From Candidatus Woesearchaeota archaeon (GTDB taxonomy: Archaea > Nanobdellota > Nanobdellia > Woesearchaeales > DSVV01), in contig JACQSP010000112.1 of NCBI GenBank assembly GCA_016205905.1, positions 1 through 9,431 on the forward strand: a DNA stretch of 9,431 nt, given 5' to 3'. Positions 1-6,350 of this stretch are shown here, in pieces. The translations under genes and the position numbers were made by a program. Position 1 is the first letter of the stretch; every line of letters begins with the position of its first letter. Below the pieces are notes generated by a model that was not told where the DNA came from, searched no databases, and saw only the letters and a list, made by a program, of their open reading frames with translations.

Positions 1-71
1 AAAAATTATTAAAAAATAAATAATTACTGAAAACTGATTAATAACTAAAAACTAATTAATAAAAAAACATT

Positions 72-77
72 GGAGGA
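72..77 (+). promoter_or_regulatory. Shine-Dalgarno site that fixes the rpo7 start
   Basis: GGAGGA lies 7 bases before the ATG at 85. An upstream in-frame TTG at 70 would put this SD inside the coding sequence, so the ATG at 85 is preferred. The A+T-rich bases 1-71 hold no gene that I can see. Confidence 0.85.
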
Positions 78-84
78 AGACAAT

Positions 85-705
85 ATGTATTACAAATTAA
101 AGATTGAGGATCATATAAGAGTGCCTCCAGCATCATTTGCAGATAATAAGGAGAAAGCAGTACAAAAACAAATAAGAGAAAAATATGATGGTTACATCTC
201 AAAAGAAGTTGGAATTGTAATCGATGTTTCTGACATTGATAATATGGAACAGGGAATAATTATACCAGGAGACGGCGCAATTTATTACAAAACAACATTC
301 AACTTATTAACATTCAAACCTGATTTACAGGAAGTTGTCCTTGGCAGGATAAAAGATATTGCTGATTTTGGAGCATTTATGTCAATCGGCCCATTGGATG
401 GAATGATTCACATCTCACAAACAATGGATGATTTTGTAAGCTTCTCAAAAGATAAAGTTTTAGCAGGAAAAGATTCAAAAAGATCACTGAAGATTGGAGA
501 TTTATGCAGGGCAAGAATCATTGCTATAAGCTATAAAGAGCCAACAAATCCAAAACTTGGGCTTACAATGAGGCAGTTTGGGTTGGGCAAATTAGATTGG
601 GTTGATATGGAAGACAAAAAACATTCTGAAAAAGATGGAAAAGACGGAAAAGGAGGAAAAGAAACAAAAGAGCCATCTAAAAAGAAAGAAGCAAAAGAGA
701 AATAA
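85..705 (+). CDS. rpo7: DNA-directed RNA polymerase subunit Rpo7 (RpoE', Rpb7 homologue)
   Basis: This is the large subunit of the Rpo4/Rpo7 stalk of archaeal RNA polymerase. The stalk binds nascent RNA and assists open-complex formation and termination. The 206-residue product starts MYYKLKIEDHIRVPP, the typical N-terminus of the family. Residues 1-78 form the RNP-like tip domain, and residues 82-165 form the S1/OB RNA-binding domain, with the characteristic GRIKDIADFGAFMSIGPLDG-type strand pattern. Residues 177-206 are a Lys/Glu/Gly-rich tail beyond the usual length of about 180-190 residues. The ATG at 85 is chosen because it matches the family N-terminus and sits 7 bases after an SD. The next gene is spt4, the classical archaeal neighbour. 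Identification is firm; the role of the charged tail is unknown. Confidence 0.95.
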   Translation: MYYKLKIEDHIRVPPASFADNKEKAVQKQIREKYDGYISKEVGIVIDVSDIDNMEQGIIIPGDGAIYYKTTFNLLTFKPDLQEVVLGRIKDIADFGAFMSIGPLDGMIHISQTMDDFVSFSKDKVLAGKDSKRSLKIGDLCRARIIAISYKEPTNPKLGLTMRQFGLGKLDWVDMEDKKHSEKDGKDGKGGKETKEPSKKKEAKEK

Positions 706-787
706 GAAGAAATATACTAAAAGCACAAATAAGAGTTATAACATTTAATTGAAAAAAATAAAACTATAATTACGAGGTCACAATAAA

Positions 788-973
788 ATGGCAAGAAAAG
801 TATGCAAAAGATGCAAAATATTTGTAGACGGAACAGAATGCCCTTTATGCAAAGGAGATGCATTTTCAACAAACTGGCAGGGAAGATTATTTATTGGTGA
901 TGTAAATAAGTCACTTGTTGCAAAACAAATTGGCGTTACTGCCAAAGGCGAATATGCCATTAAAGTAAGATAA
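788..973 (+). CDS. spt4: Transcription elongation factor Spt4 (RpoE'')
   Basis: Spt4 is the small zinc-binding partner of Spt5 (NusG homologue), and the pair clamps the archaeal elongation complex for processivity. The 61-residue product has the expected two cysteine pairs, C6-x2-C9 and C18-x2-C21, forming one zinc ribbon. These are followed by the family's W-x-G-R-L-F/I pattern at about residues 30-36 and a C-terminal strand ending in the usual basic residues. An SD (GAGGT, 774-778) stands 9 bases before the ATG. It lies 82 bases after rpo7 on the same strand, the conserved archaeal order, so co-transcription is likely but not proven. The overlapping minus-strand frame is a shadow. Confidence 0.95.
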   Translation: MARKVCKRCKIFVDGTECPLCKGDAFSTNWQGRLFIGDVNKSLVAKQIGVTAKGEYAIKVR

Positions 974-1042
974 ATTATTGAGATTTTAAGAGAAGGAAAC
1001 AATAGAAACAATAATATAAACTAATAATTAATATCGATTAAT

Positions 1043-1080
1043 ATTATAATAAGTAATACTGATTATAATAAATAATACTG
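1043..1080. repeat. 19-bp tandem duplication in the rps24e leader
   Basis: Bases 1043-1061 and 1062-1080 are adjacent 19-base copies (ATTATAATAAGTAATACTG and ATTATAATAAATAATACTG) differing only at position 11. The second copy runs directly into the GGTGA ribosome-binding site of rps24e at 1080-1084. The repeat is A+T-rich, so replication slippage could produce it. An effect on the leader or on an internal promoter is possible but not shown. Confidence 0.8.
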
Positions 1081-1088
1081 GTGAAAAA

Positions 1089-1415
1089 ATGGAATTAGAA
1101 ATACAAAAACAAAAAGAAACGCCTTTATTGGCAAGGACAAGAATTAATATAATTGCTCGTTATGACAAAGAAACACCTTCAATAGTTAATTTAAGAAAAG
1201 AAGTTGCATTAAAGCTTAAGGCTGACGAGAATTTAGTAATCATCAGGCATATTTACACAAAATATGGAAAAAGAGAATCAAAAATAATTGCTCATGTTTA
1301 CAAAGACCAAAAACTAATGGAAAAGCTGGAAGGAGAAAGATTAGTCTGCAAGAATAAAGGAATCAAAATGGAAAAGAAAGTAAAGGCAGCACCAAAAGCA
1401 GAAGAAAAGAAATAA
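1089..1415 (+). CDS. rps24e: Small ribosomal subunit protein eS24
   Basis: eS24 is an archaeal/eukaryotic 30S/40S protein with an RNA-binding, RRM-like fold. The 108-residue product shows the family pattern. It opens with MELEIQKQKETPLLARTRI. A TPSIVNLRKEVALKL segment follows, then DENLVIIRHIYTKYGKRES, matching the conserved hairpin and the strand-turn K-x-G motif. A KVYD-like strand (HVYKDQ) comes next. The last 15-20 residues form an Ala/Lys/Glu tail. The SD is GGTGA at 1080-1084. It is 115 bases after spt4 and 112 before rps27ae, the standard archaeal order. Identification is firm. Confidence 0.94.
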   Translation: MELEIQKQKETPLLARTRINIIARYDKETPSIVNLRKEVALKLKADENLVIIRHIYTKYGKRESKIIAHVYKDQKLMEKLEGERLVCKNKGIKMEKKVKAAPKAEEKK

Positions 1416-1527
1416 TAACTACATTAGTAAGAAGACAATAAATCAACACAAAAATAGGTTAAATATCAATTAAATTAAAAAACAGAGAGAACACATAAAA
1501 ATAATTAAATCTCGCGAGGTAATAATC

Positions 1528-1713
1528 ATGGCTGAAAAAAGTAAGAAACCAAAGGCAACAAACATTCCTTATGTTTCAAAGATGTACAAAGTGTCAGGCG
1601 GCAAACTTGAGAGGTCAACCAAATCCTGCCCAAAATGCGGTCAAGGCACATTCATGGCAAACCATAAGAACAGAAGCACCTGCGGAAAATGCGGGTATAT
1701 GGAAAAGAAGTAG
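1528..1713 (+). CDS. rps27ae: Small ribosomal subunit protein eS27 family, archaeal S27ae-type zinc ribbon (eS31)
   Basis: This is the short zinc-ribbon protein of the archaeal small subunit, homologous to the ribosomal part of the eukaryotic ubiquitin-S27a fusion. It has 61 residues. A basic N-terminus leads to Y-K-V-x-G-G-K-L, followed by the zinc ligands C34-x2-C37 and C52-x2-C55 in CPKCG and CGKCGY contexts, which are diagnostic. The SD GAGGT (1516-1520) is 7 bases before the ATG. This is the last gene of the rpo7-spt4-rps24e-rps27ae series. The kae1/bud32 gene that often follows it in other archaea is absent here and is replaced by a non-coding stretch and an unrecognised gene. Confidence 0.94.
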   Translation: MAEKSKKPKATNIPYVSKMYKVSGGKLERSTKSCPKCGQGTFMANHKNRSTCGKCGYMEKK

Positions 1714-1727
1714 AATATTTAATGTCT

Positions 1728-1740
1728 GTTTTTCTTCTTA
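1728..1740 (+). terminator. Probable T-rich archaeal terminator after rps27ae
   Basis: A T/C-rich tract, GTTTTTCTTCTTA, begins 15 bases after the rps27ae stop. Archaeal RNA polymerase terminates at oligo-T tracts without a required hairpin. No downstream plus-strand gene starts for about 400 bases, which fits an operon end. Confidence 0.45.
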
Positions 1741-1849
1741 ACTTTTAGTTTGTACCATTTAAATTATATTAATATACCCCCTTTTGATTATATTAATTAT
1801 ATTTGTTCATCTGATTTTAGGTTTCTTGCTATTCTTGATATCTTTTTCT

Positions 1850-1883
1850 CGCCCCCAGCACGTTTGTGGGCGAAGCCACACGT
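1850..1883. repeat. G+C-rich hairpin with alternative pairings
   Basis: CGCCC (1850-1854) can pair with GGGCG (1868-1872), extended past one mismatch by C1856-G1866 and A1857-T1865. Alternatively, 1860-1869 can pair with CCACACGT (1876-1883) around a GCGAAG loop, with a two-base bulge. The two forms exclude each other. The tract stands out for its G+C content in an A+T-rich spacer. No coding sequence overlaps it. Confidence 0.6.
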
Positions 1884-1896
1884 CTCATGAATAATT

Positions 1897-2001
1897 ATTC
1901 GTTTTTCGTTTCATCATTCGTTCTTCGTTTTTCGTTATTAGTCATTCGTAACGAAAAACTAATAACGAAGAACGAATAACAGTCTATCATGAACGAATAA
2001 C
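1897..2001. repeat. Complex inverted and direct repeat built from CGTT/AACG modules
   Basis: The right arm 1959-1977 (CTAATAACGAAGAACGAAT) is perfectly complementary to 1916-1927 plus 1935-1941, giving 19 base pairs with a 7-base bulge (TTTTTCG, 1928-1934) and a 17-base loop. A competing perfect 11-bp stem pairs 1927-1937 with 1949-1959. Direct copies flank it: TTCGTTTTTCGTT at 1898-1910 and 1924-1936, and GAACGAATAAC at 1970-1980 and 1991-2001. It could be a structured RNA, a terminator for either strand, or a relic of a palindromic mobile element. No function can be read from sequence alone. Confidence 0.75.
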
Positions 2002-2107
2002 AATTTTATCTTAGTGAACTGGTTGGACATGCCAGGAACTAAAAACTTAAAATTATTGAACAATGGCTGCGCCCAGGAAATGAATAATTACTAATTTTTT
2101 AGAAAAA

Positions 2108-2124
2108 CAAAATGCTTTATAAAA
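2108..2124 (+). promoter_or_regulatory. BRE/TATA promoter of the 493-residue gene (leaderless)
   Basis: CAAAATG (2108-2114), a BRE-like element, is followed by CTTTATAAAA (2115-2124). The TATA centre is about 26 bases before the ATG at 2146, which places the start of transcription at or next to the start codon. There is no SD, so a leaderless mRNA is predicted. Confidence 0.7.
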
Positions 2125-2145
2125 TGAAGTTCATTCCCTCTTTAA

Positions 2146-3627
2146 ATGACAGAATGGCCGTATGGAACTGGGTTTAGTTTTACACCAAGAGACACATTTG
2201 AAGTTCTATCTAAATATTTCAAATTAGTTGATGATTATGAAACTAAAGAAGGAATACATATTTTTCTTTTTGATGAAACGGTATTTAGAAGCCTAACTGG
2301 AAAAACATTGTGTGAAGTTGCGGTTTATACTTTATTAAGCCGTAACACTTCTTTTGCCCCAATTGAAATAACTGGCTTTAAAGATAATTCCAGCACAGAA
2401 ATTCTAAAACTAATAACAGAAAAAGGCATCACACCAGAATGGATTCGCAGAAATATGTTTGATTTTGAAATTGAAAGCATTGGTAATGCATCTTCATGGT
2501 TACTTGAATTATTATGCTCAGACCTTGAAAGAGGGTATGCAGGCTGGGTAAATTCATTTGACACGACAGCTGTTAGATTAAGGGAAGAGCATAAACAACA
2601 AAAAAGTTATGCAGATAAACTAAACCAAGGAAAAGAAAACCCATTTGATTTAGAAGGAATTATTGATATTGAGGCATCTCCAATTGCATTAACACATGAT
2701 TCAAAAGGAAGATTATATGTTCTTGATTCTTCTGGCAAGATTTATCAAATTGAAGGATTAACCATAACCAAAGAATGGAAGCCTGAATTTGATTATAACA
2801 CTATTGAGGTATTATCTAGGAATGAGGTCTCAATTGAAATCGAAGCTCAACCAAGCATAGCTGTTGAGAAAGATATATTATTTTTAACAACAGGATATGA
2901 TATCCAAAGGCATGATTTAAATGCTAAGTCCAGAGAAGAAAGTGATTCAACTTCATTAATCTCATTAAGAGGGGTGTTAGCTAAGAGTGCGAGAGTATCG
3001 TCGCGTGAATTATTATTTCATAATGTTGTATTAAAAGAAGGCAATGTTCTAGCAAGTGTTTCACAGGGATTCACGCATTTCATCTTTCAAATAACTGAAG
3101 ATGGAGAAAAATTAGTTTATAATGGTGAATATCCTATTCATCCTATCAGCAGAAGTCTTGACGACATAACATTAAGATTAGGCATATTTAAAGCAGGACT
3201 GTATCTTCCCAAAAGCACAGGCTTAAGCCTTTATACTTCAGAAGGTCCAAAGGAAATGCTTGGTGAATATATTAATCCTGAACATCCATATAGTTCAATT
3301 AAACCAATAACCAAATTTTCTTTTGGAGATGATTTTTTAGTTGCTATTGTCGAATTAAAAGGTTCTGAAAGGCCATTGTTATGCACATTTTTTCCAGAAT
3401 ATCAAACAGCAGAACCTAATACATATGAATCTCATAATCCGCCAGAATCATTAGTCAAGAATTGCCAATGCATACAGCCAGAACGATTTAAGCTAGGGTA
3501 TGGAATGCATTTGCCTAAATTCACTGGTTCCATGGCTGTGCGCGCCTCTTTAAGCGGCTATCAAAATAAATTTGCTTTAAGCGATTCATTTTTCAATAAA
3601 GTAATGGTGTACAGCAAAATAATTTAA
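2146..3627 (+). CDS. Uncharacterised protein with beta-propeller-like repeats
   Basis: I do not recognise a specific family for this 493-residue product. Residues 1-150 are mixed alpha/beta and include a predicted helical stretch (SWLLELLCSDLERGYAGWV, about 117-135). From about residue 175 the chain is strand-rich with NHL/WD-like blades. SPIALTHDSKGRLYVLDSSG (178-197) is a typical blade pattern. Similar segments occur near 236-257 (PSIAVEKDILFLTTGYDIQR) and at the end (MAVRASLSGYQNKFALSDSF, then NKVMVYS), where the final strand resembles a propeller closing blade. There is no signal peptide, transmembrane segment or catalytic motif, so a cytoplasmic scaffold or binding role is the most that can be inferred. 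It sits alone between rps27ae and a convergent operon, flanked by repeats on both sides, which suggests a lineage-specific insertion. The start is fixed by the promoter 26 bases upstream. Confidence 0.8.
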   Translation: MTEWPYGTGFSFTPRDTFEVLSKYFKLVDDYETKEGIHIFLFDETVFRSLTGKTLCEVAVYTLLSRNTSFAPIEITGFKDNSSTEILKLITEKGITPEWIRRNMFDFEIESIGNASSWLLELLCSDLERGYAGWVNSFDTTAVRLREEHKQQKSYADKLNQGKENPFDLEGIIDIEASPIALTHDSKGRLYVLDSSGKIYQIEGLTITKEWKPEFDYNTIEVLSRNEVSIEIEAQPSIAVEKDILFLTTGYDIQRHDLNAKSREESDSTSLISLRGVLAKSARVSSRELLFHNVVLKEGNVLASVSQGFTHFIFQITEDGEKLVYNGEYPIHPISRSLDDITLRLGIFKAGLYLPKSTGLSLYTSEGPKEMLGEYINPEHPYSSIKPITKFSFGDDFLVAIVELKGSERPLLCTFFPEYQTAEPNTYESHNPPESLVKNCQCIQPERFKLGYGMHLPKFTGSMAVRASLSGYQNKFALSDSFFNKVMVYSKII

Positions 3628-3629
3628 TC

Positions 3630-3721
3630 GGTAGTGTAAATAGTTTAATTGCAAAAAAATATTTCTGTAGGGTGGCGTAATCAGGTAGTGTAAATAATTT
3701 TGGGTAGTGTAAATAATTTTG
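3630..3721. repeat. Three direct repeats of GGTAGTGTAAATA, two as a perfect 19-bp tandem
   Basis: GGTAGTGTAAATAATTTTG occurs perfectly at 3684-3702 and 3703-3721. A third copy at 3630-3648 shares the first 13 bases (GGTAGTGTAAATA) and diverges afterwards. The array starts 2 bases after the stop of the upstream gene and lies between convergent genes. The GGTAGTGTAAAT sequence resembles terminal inverted repeats that I recall from IS256-like elements, but no transposase and no inverted partner are visible. It may be an insertion scar. Confidence 0.8.
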
Positions 3722-3749
3722 TTGAAACTCATTTTTTACCTATAACCCA

Positions 3750-4511
3750 CTAATCTAAACTTATCCCTGCATTTCTCATATACTCATCAATCTTATCAGC
3801 ATCTTCACATAATATTGTCTTAAAGCCCATTTGTTTGGCAGCATCAGTAATTCGTTTAACATCATCTATAATTAATATTTCATCTTTGGCTATTTTGTTC
3901 TTAAAAGCGCATTCGCTGCGTTTATTCTTCAGATTATCCATATTATTCTTGTTTATCTGCTCAAATACCTTTTCAAATAATTTCGGTTTGAGCATATGAT
4001 GCTCATACGACAAGAAACAATAATCAAACTCTTTCAGAAAATTAAATTTCTCTTCGAGAGCATCAATCCTCTCTTTAAAATTATTAGAGCATGCAACCGT
4101 CAATATTCCTTTTTTTCTTAATTTCATAACAGCGTTTTTAACTGGCTTATTGATAGTATATACTTTTTTTATTATATCATTTATTTCTTTCAATATGATT
4201 GCTTTTGGTATTGCTTTTTGTGTGATTGCCTTTTGGATAAGTGTTTTTGTTTTGGAGCCAATATTTTTGATAGGATTGGCTGTTTGTTTAATTGTTGAGT
4301 TGGAAGTCCATGTTTCAACAGCATCATGCCAGAATTTATCCCCTGAAATATTTCCTTTTCTGTATTCATACATTATGTCGCTTTTAGGAAATATCTTCTT
4401 GACAGAATCAGCATCAACATTAAATTTTAAAGAAATTGCATTAATAAATTTATCAGCCGCAGAATCAGAAAAATAAACACCATCCAAATCAAAGACAACT
4501 GCCCGTATCAT
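3750..4511 (-). CDS. HAD-superfamily hydrolase (phosphatase-like)
   Basis: This is a haloacid dehalogenase-fold phosphohydrolase of 253 residues; the substrate is unknown. Motif I is D8-L-D10-G-V, with nucleophile D8 and acid/base D10. Motif II is S142 in VACSNN, motif III is K175 or K177 in LKPKLF, and motif IV is D216-D217 in ILIIDDV. All catalytic positions are present. The small helical cap begins with YEYRKGNISGDKFW (48-61). Two low-complexity stretches look inserted: residues about 71-107, rich in Lys/Ile/Thr with KAI repeated three times, and about 186-210, Asn/Lys-rich, between motifs III and IV. The start lies 3 bases after the stop of the coiled-coil gene, with GAGGT inside that gene's end, so translation is probably coupled. 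The mix resembles archaeal loci where COG1340 proteins neighbour a HAD phosphatase, whose 'phosphoserine phosphatase' label should not be assumed here. Confidence 0.88.
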   Translation of the reverse strand: MIRAVVFDLDGVYFSDSAADKFINAISLKFNVDADSVKKIFPKSDIMYEYRKGNISGDKFWHDAVETWTSNSTIKQTANPIKNIGSKTKTLIQKAITQKAIPKAIILKEINDIIKKVYTINKPVKNAVMKLRKKGILTVACSNNFKERIDALEEKFNFLKEFDYCFLSYEHHMLKPKLFEKVFEQINKNNMDNLKNKRSECAFKNKIAKDEILIIDDVKRITDAAKQMGFKTILCEDADKIDEYMRNAGISLD

Positions 4512-4514
4512 GAT

Positions 4515-5675
4515 TTAATTTGTTACCTCTTTTTCTTGATTATCTTCTTTTTTTTCAATATTTTCTTCTTTTGCTTCTTCCTCTAATTCTTCTTCTTCTT
4601 TTTCTTCTGTAATTTCTTGCTTTTTTTCTTTAACATCTTCCCTTTTTTCTGTAGCGTCTTCTTTTTTCTCTTCTGCTTTCTCATCTACTTTTTTTTCATT
4701 AATTTCTTCTGTCTCCTCTTCAATATCTTTATAATCTCTCTTCGCATCTTTATTATCTCTCTCGCTTTCATCATCACTATCATCTTCATCGTCGTCAATA
4801 CTCTGGAATGCAAGAATATCTTCTGTAGTAAGCTTTTTGCCAAGTTTTAGTTTTTCACCAACCTCTTTTCTCTTCTCATTCAAAGTTTTCTTCTGCCTTT
4901 CTTTTTTCATACCTATTATCTCTTCTTTATTCATATCCAGCTTTTCATAAATAGAATTAAGCTCTTTCAATTCTTCCTTAAGCTTGGCATTAACTTCAGT
5001 GAACTGGGTTTTCAACACCATAAATTTGTCATAAGCTTCAAGTTCAGTTTTCTTCAGGTCTTTTATAATTTTAGATGACTCAATTAGGGTTTCATGCTTC
5101 TCCTGGCTCTGTGTTGCCTGAACCTGCACCTGCCTATGAAATAAGTTTGATTCCTGCTTTAATGTTTCTATTTCTTTAGAAAGTGAATGAATCTTTTTCC
5201 AAACTGTGCTTACCTTATCAGCCTCTTTGTATCTCTTTTTCAACGCCTTAATCTGGTCCATCAGTTTTTTTTCTTTGTCAAAACTCATGACATTTGTTTC
5301 AAGTGTAAACTCTAGATGCTCAACCATCTTCTTTATCTGCATAGGATCTTCCTGAATATGATACTTGGCAATAATATCTGATTTTTCCTTTTCAAGGGCT
5401 TTGAGCTCATCTATCTTCTGTTTTATTTGGTTGTTAATCTCATCTCTCGTTTCCTTGTTTTTCTTTACAGTTGTAGAAAGCGTGTCTCTTTTTGTTTTAG
5501 AATCCTTTACTTGGCCTATATTCTTCCTAATCTCGCCAGAAATCTTGTCCTTCTCCTTAAACCACTGTTCTTTTTGCTCGTGGATTTCATTGAGCTTAGA
5601 ACGAAGTTGCCGAACTATCTCTTTTTTTTCATTCAGCTTTTTTAATAATACATTTTTTTCTTCTATTGATAACAT
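4515..5675 (-). CDS. COG1340-type coiled-coil protein with acidic/basic tail
   Basis: This 386-residue protein is almost entirely charged helix. Residues 1-105 form a long coiled coil. Residues 113-150 carry the pattern (M-V-E-H-L-E-F-T-L-E-T then K-E-K-K-L-M) that I associate with the archaeal COG1340 family. A second coil spans about 160-275, and the conserved-looking end of the core is GKKLTTEDILAFQ (279-291). Beyond 292 there is an Asp/Ser cluster (DDDEDDSDDESE) and then about 80 residues of almost pure Glu/Lys/Asp, probably disordered. There is no membrane segment. The family is widespread in archaea, and its molecular role is not settled to my knowledge; homologues are sometimes mislabelled phosphoserine phosphatase. 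The ATG at 5675 follows GTGA by 6 bases. It is the first gene of a two-gene operon with the HAD hydrolase. The long T-rich plus-strand frames opposite it are shadows. Confidence 0.85.
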   Translation of the reverse strand: MLSIEEKNVLLKKLNEKKEIVRQLRSKLNEIHEQKEQWFKEKDKISGEIRKNIGQVKDSKTKRDTLSTTVKKNKETRDEINNQIKQKIDELKALEKEKSDIIAKYHIQEDPMQIKKMVEHLEFTLETNVMSFDKEKKLMDQIKALKKRYKEADKVSTVWKKIHSLSKEIETLKQESNLFHRQVQVQATQSQEKHETLIESSKIIKDLKKTELEAYDKFMVLKTQFTEVNAKLKEELKELNSIYEKLDMNKEEIIGMKKERQKKTLNEKRKEVGEKLKLGKKLTTEDILAFQSIDDDEDDSDDESERDNKDAKRDYKDIEEETEEINEKKVDEKAEEKKEDATEKREDVKEKKQEITEEKEEEELEEEAKEENIEKKEDNQEKEVTN

Positions 5676-5720
5676 CCTTTTTCACATCGTTGTTTTGTTA
5701 AAAAGCAATCTGAGATGCTG

Positions 5721-5730
5721 TATAAAAATA
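5721..5730 (-). promoter_or_regulatory. TATA box for the coiled-coil/HAD operon
   Basis: Read on the minus strand, TATTTTTATA lies about 50 bases upstream of the ATG at 5675. A start about 25 bases downstream would leave a leader of roughly 24 bases containing the GTGA ribosome-binding site. No clear BRE is seen. Confidence 0.45.
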
Positions 5731-5810
5731 TTGAATCCCTTAAACAGCTTGCTTCTTACAAATTATTCCCATTATTTGCTTATTAAAAAATCAAATTTTA
5801 ACTAACTATT

Positions 5811-5840
5811 AATAAAAAAGTAAATAATTAAAATAAAAGG
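5811..5840 (-). terminator. T-rich terminator after rpl12
   Basis: On the minus strand, downstream of the rpl12 stop, the RNA runs through several U-tracts, including CCTTTTATTTTAATTATT and ACTTTTTTATT. Such tracts suffice for archaeal termination. The next minus-strand gene has its own TATA box at 5721-5730. Confidence 0.45.
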
Positions 5841-5854
5841 CAAATAAATAACAT

Positions 5855-6157
5855 TTATCCAAACAGCGCACCTAAACCAGCTGCTGCCTGCTCATCATTC
5901 TTTTTCTCTTCTTTCTTTTCTTCCTTCTTGCTTTCACTCTTTCCTTCATGAGCTGGAGCTGCTACTGCTGCGACTGGTGCAATTGCTGCTTTTTTGACTG
6001 CTTCGTCAATATTAACTCCTTCAAGAGCTGCAACTAATGCCTTAACGCGGGCATCATCAACTTTAGCGCCTGCTGCTTCTAATATTTTTTTAACAGCATG
6101 TTCGTCTACTTTGTGTCCTAATTTGTGTAACAACATTGCGGCATATATGTATTCCAT
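5855..6157 (-). CDS. rpl12: Large ribosomal subunit stalk protein P1/aL12
   Basis: This is the dimeric lateral-stalk protein that binds the uL10 C-terminal helices and recruits translational GTPases through its C-terminal tail. It has 100 residues. Residues 1-58 form the helical dimerisation domain, starting [14 protein letters not shown]. An Ala/Pro hinge follows (59-70), then a Lys/Glu linker (72-88). The C-terminal tail ends GLGALFG (94-100), the conserved GTPase-binding signature with L95, L98 and F99. A strong SD (AGGAGGG, 6166-6172) is 8 bases from the ATG. It is the last gene of rpl1-rpl10-rpl12 but is separated from rpl10 by an unusual 250-base gap, so it may have a promoter of its own, such as AATATTAAAA on the minus strand near 6211-6220 (weak). 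Identification is firm. Confidence 0.95.
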   Translation of the reverse strand: MEYIYAAMLLHKLGHKVDEHAVKKILEAAGAKVDDARVKALVAALEGVNIDEAVKKAAIAPVAAVAAPAHEGKSESKKEEKKEEKKNDEQAAAGLGALFG

Positions 6158-6165
6158 TTTAAATT

Positions 6166-6172
6166 CCCTCCT
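6166..6172 (-). promoter_or_regulatory. Strong Shine-Dalgarno site of rpl12
   Basis: AGGAGGG on the minus strand, 8 bases before the ATG, is the most complete SD in the window. It fits the need for several L12 copies per ribosome. Confidence 0.85.
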
Positions 6173-6274
6173 GTATCATCATTTTTTGTTCTTTTCTTGT
6201 TTTTTATCTTTTTAATATTCTTTTGTTTCTACTGTCAATCTTAAAGAGTATACAATTTGCTTAAGTTAATCGTA

Positions 6275-6342
6275 TCACTGTTTCGCTTCAGCTTTAACGC
6301 TTAAAGCCTCTCGTTCTGCGAATCTTTATCAAGCTTCACCAA
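6275..6342 (-). pseudogene. Decayed second copy of the rpl10 3' end
   Basis: On the minus strand, 6319 down to 6275 encodes AEREALSVKAEAKQ-stop, against AEREAMSVKAEAKQ-stop at the true rpl10 end (6452-6408). By eye, 39 of 45 bases match. Five of the six differences fall in codons that keep the residue or the stop, or form the single Met/Leu change (two bases). Upstream, looser similarity with small indels continues to TTGGTGA (6336-6342, matching 6466-6472). The frame is broken there by TAA (6326-6328), and there is no start or SD, so this is not an active gene. It is probably a relic of duplication, element insertion or recombination with a related allele. Confidence 0.85.
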
Positions 6343-6350
6343 GATTGTGC

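Larger units (their letters stand above)
1714..2145. other. Gene-free interval with hairpins and direct repeats
   Basis: No credible gene is visible in these 432 bases. The left third is T-rich and contains ATTATATTAAT twice (1763-1773 and 1787-1797, a 24-base period). The middle holds a G+C-rich hairpin region (1850-1883) and a large inverted repeat (about 1897-2001), both listed separately. GAATAATTATTC at 1889-1900 is a perfect 12-base palindrome. The right end contains the promoter of the next gene. A 21-codon frame at 2029-2094 has no convincing SD or family resemblance and is not called. Confidence 0.7.

Noticed and set aside
70..84. TTG start for Rpo7 adding five residues
   Set aside because: It would place the SD inside the gene, and the ATG at 85 matches the family N-terminus.
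2029..2094. 21-codon frame MPGTKNLKLLNNGCAQEMNNY
   Set aside because: Only a weak upstream GGTTGG, no promoter at the right distance and no recognisable family.
4150..4476. Plus-strand 108-residue hydrophobic frame resembling a membrane protein
   Set aside because: It lies opposite the HAD gene, whose four catalytic motifs are intact on the minus strand; it has no promoter or SD.
4617..5805. Hydrophobic Phe/Ile/Ser-rich plus-strand frames
   Set aside because: They are antisense shadows of the Lys/Glu-rich coiled-coil gene and lack SDs.
5994..6215. Plus-strand frame opposite rpl12
   Set aside because: It is a shadow of the alanine-rich rpl12 codons.
6275..6319. A short functional peptide gene encoding AEREALSVKAEAKQ
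   Set aside because: There is no start codon or SD in frame, and a stop codon (6326-6328) lies just upstream.
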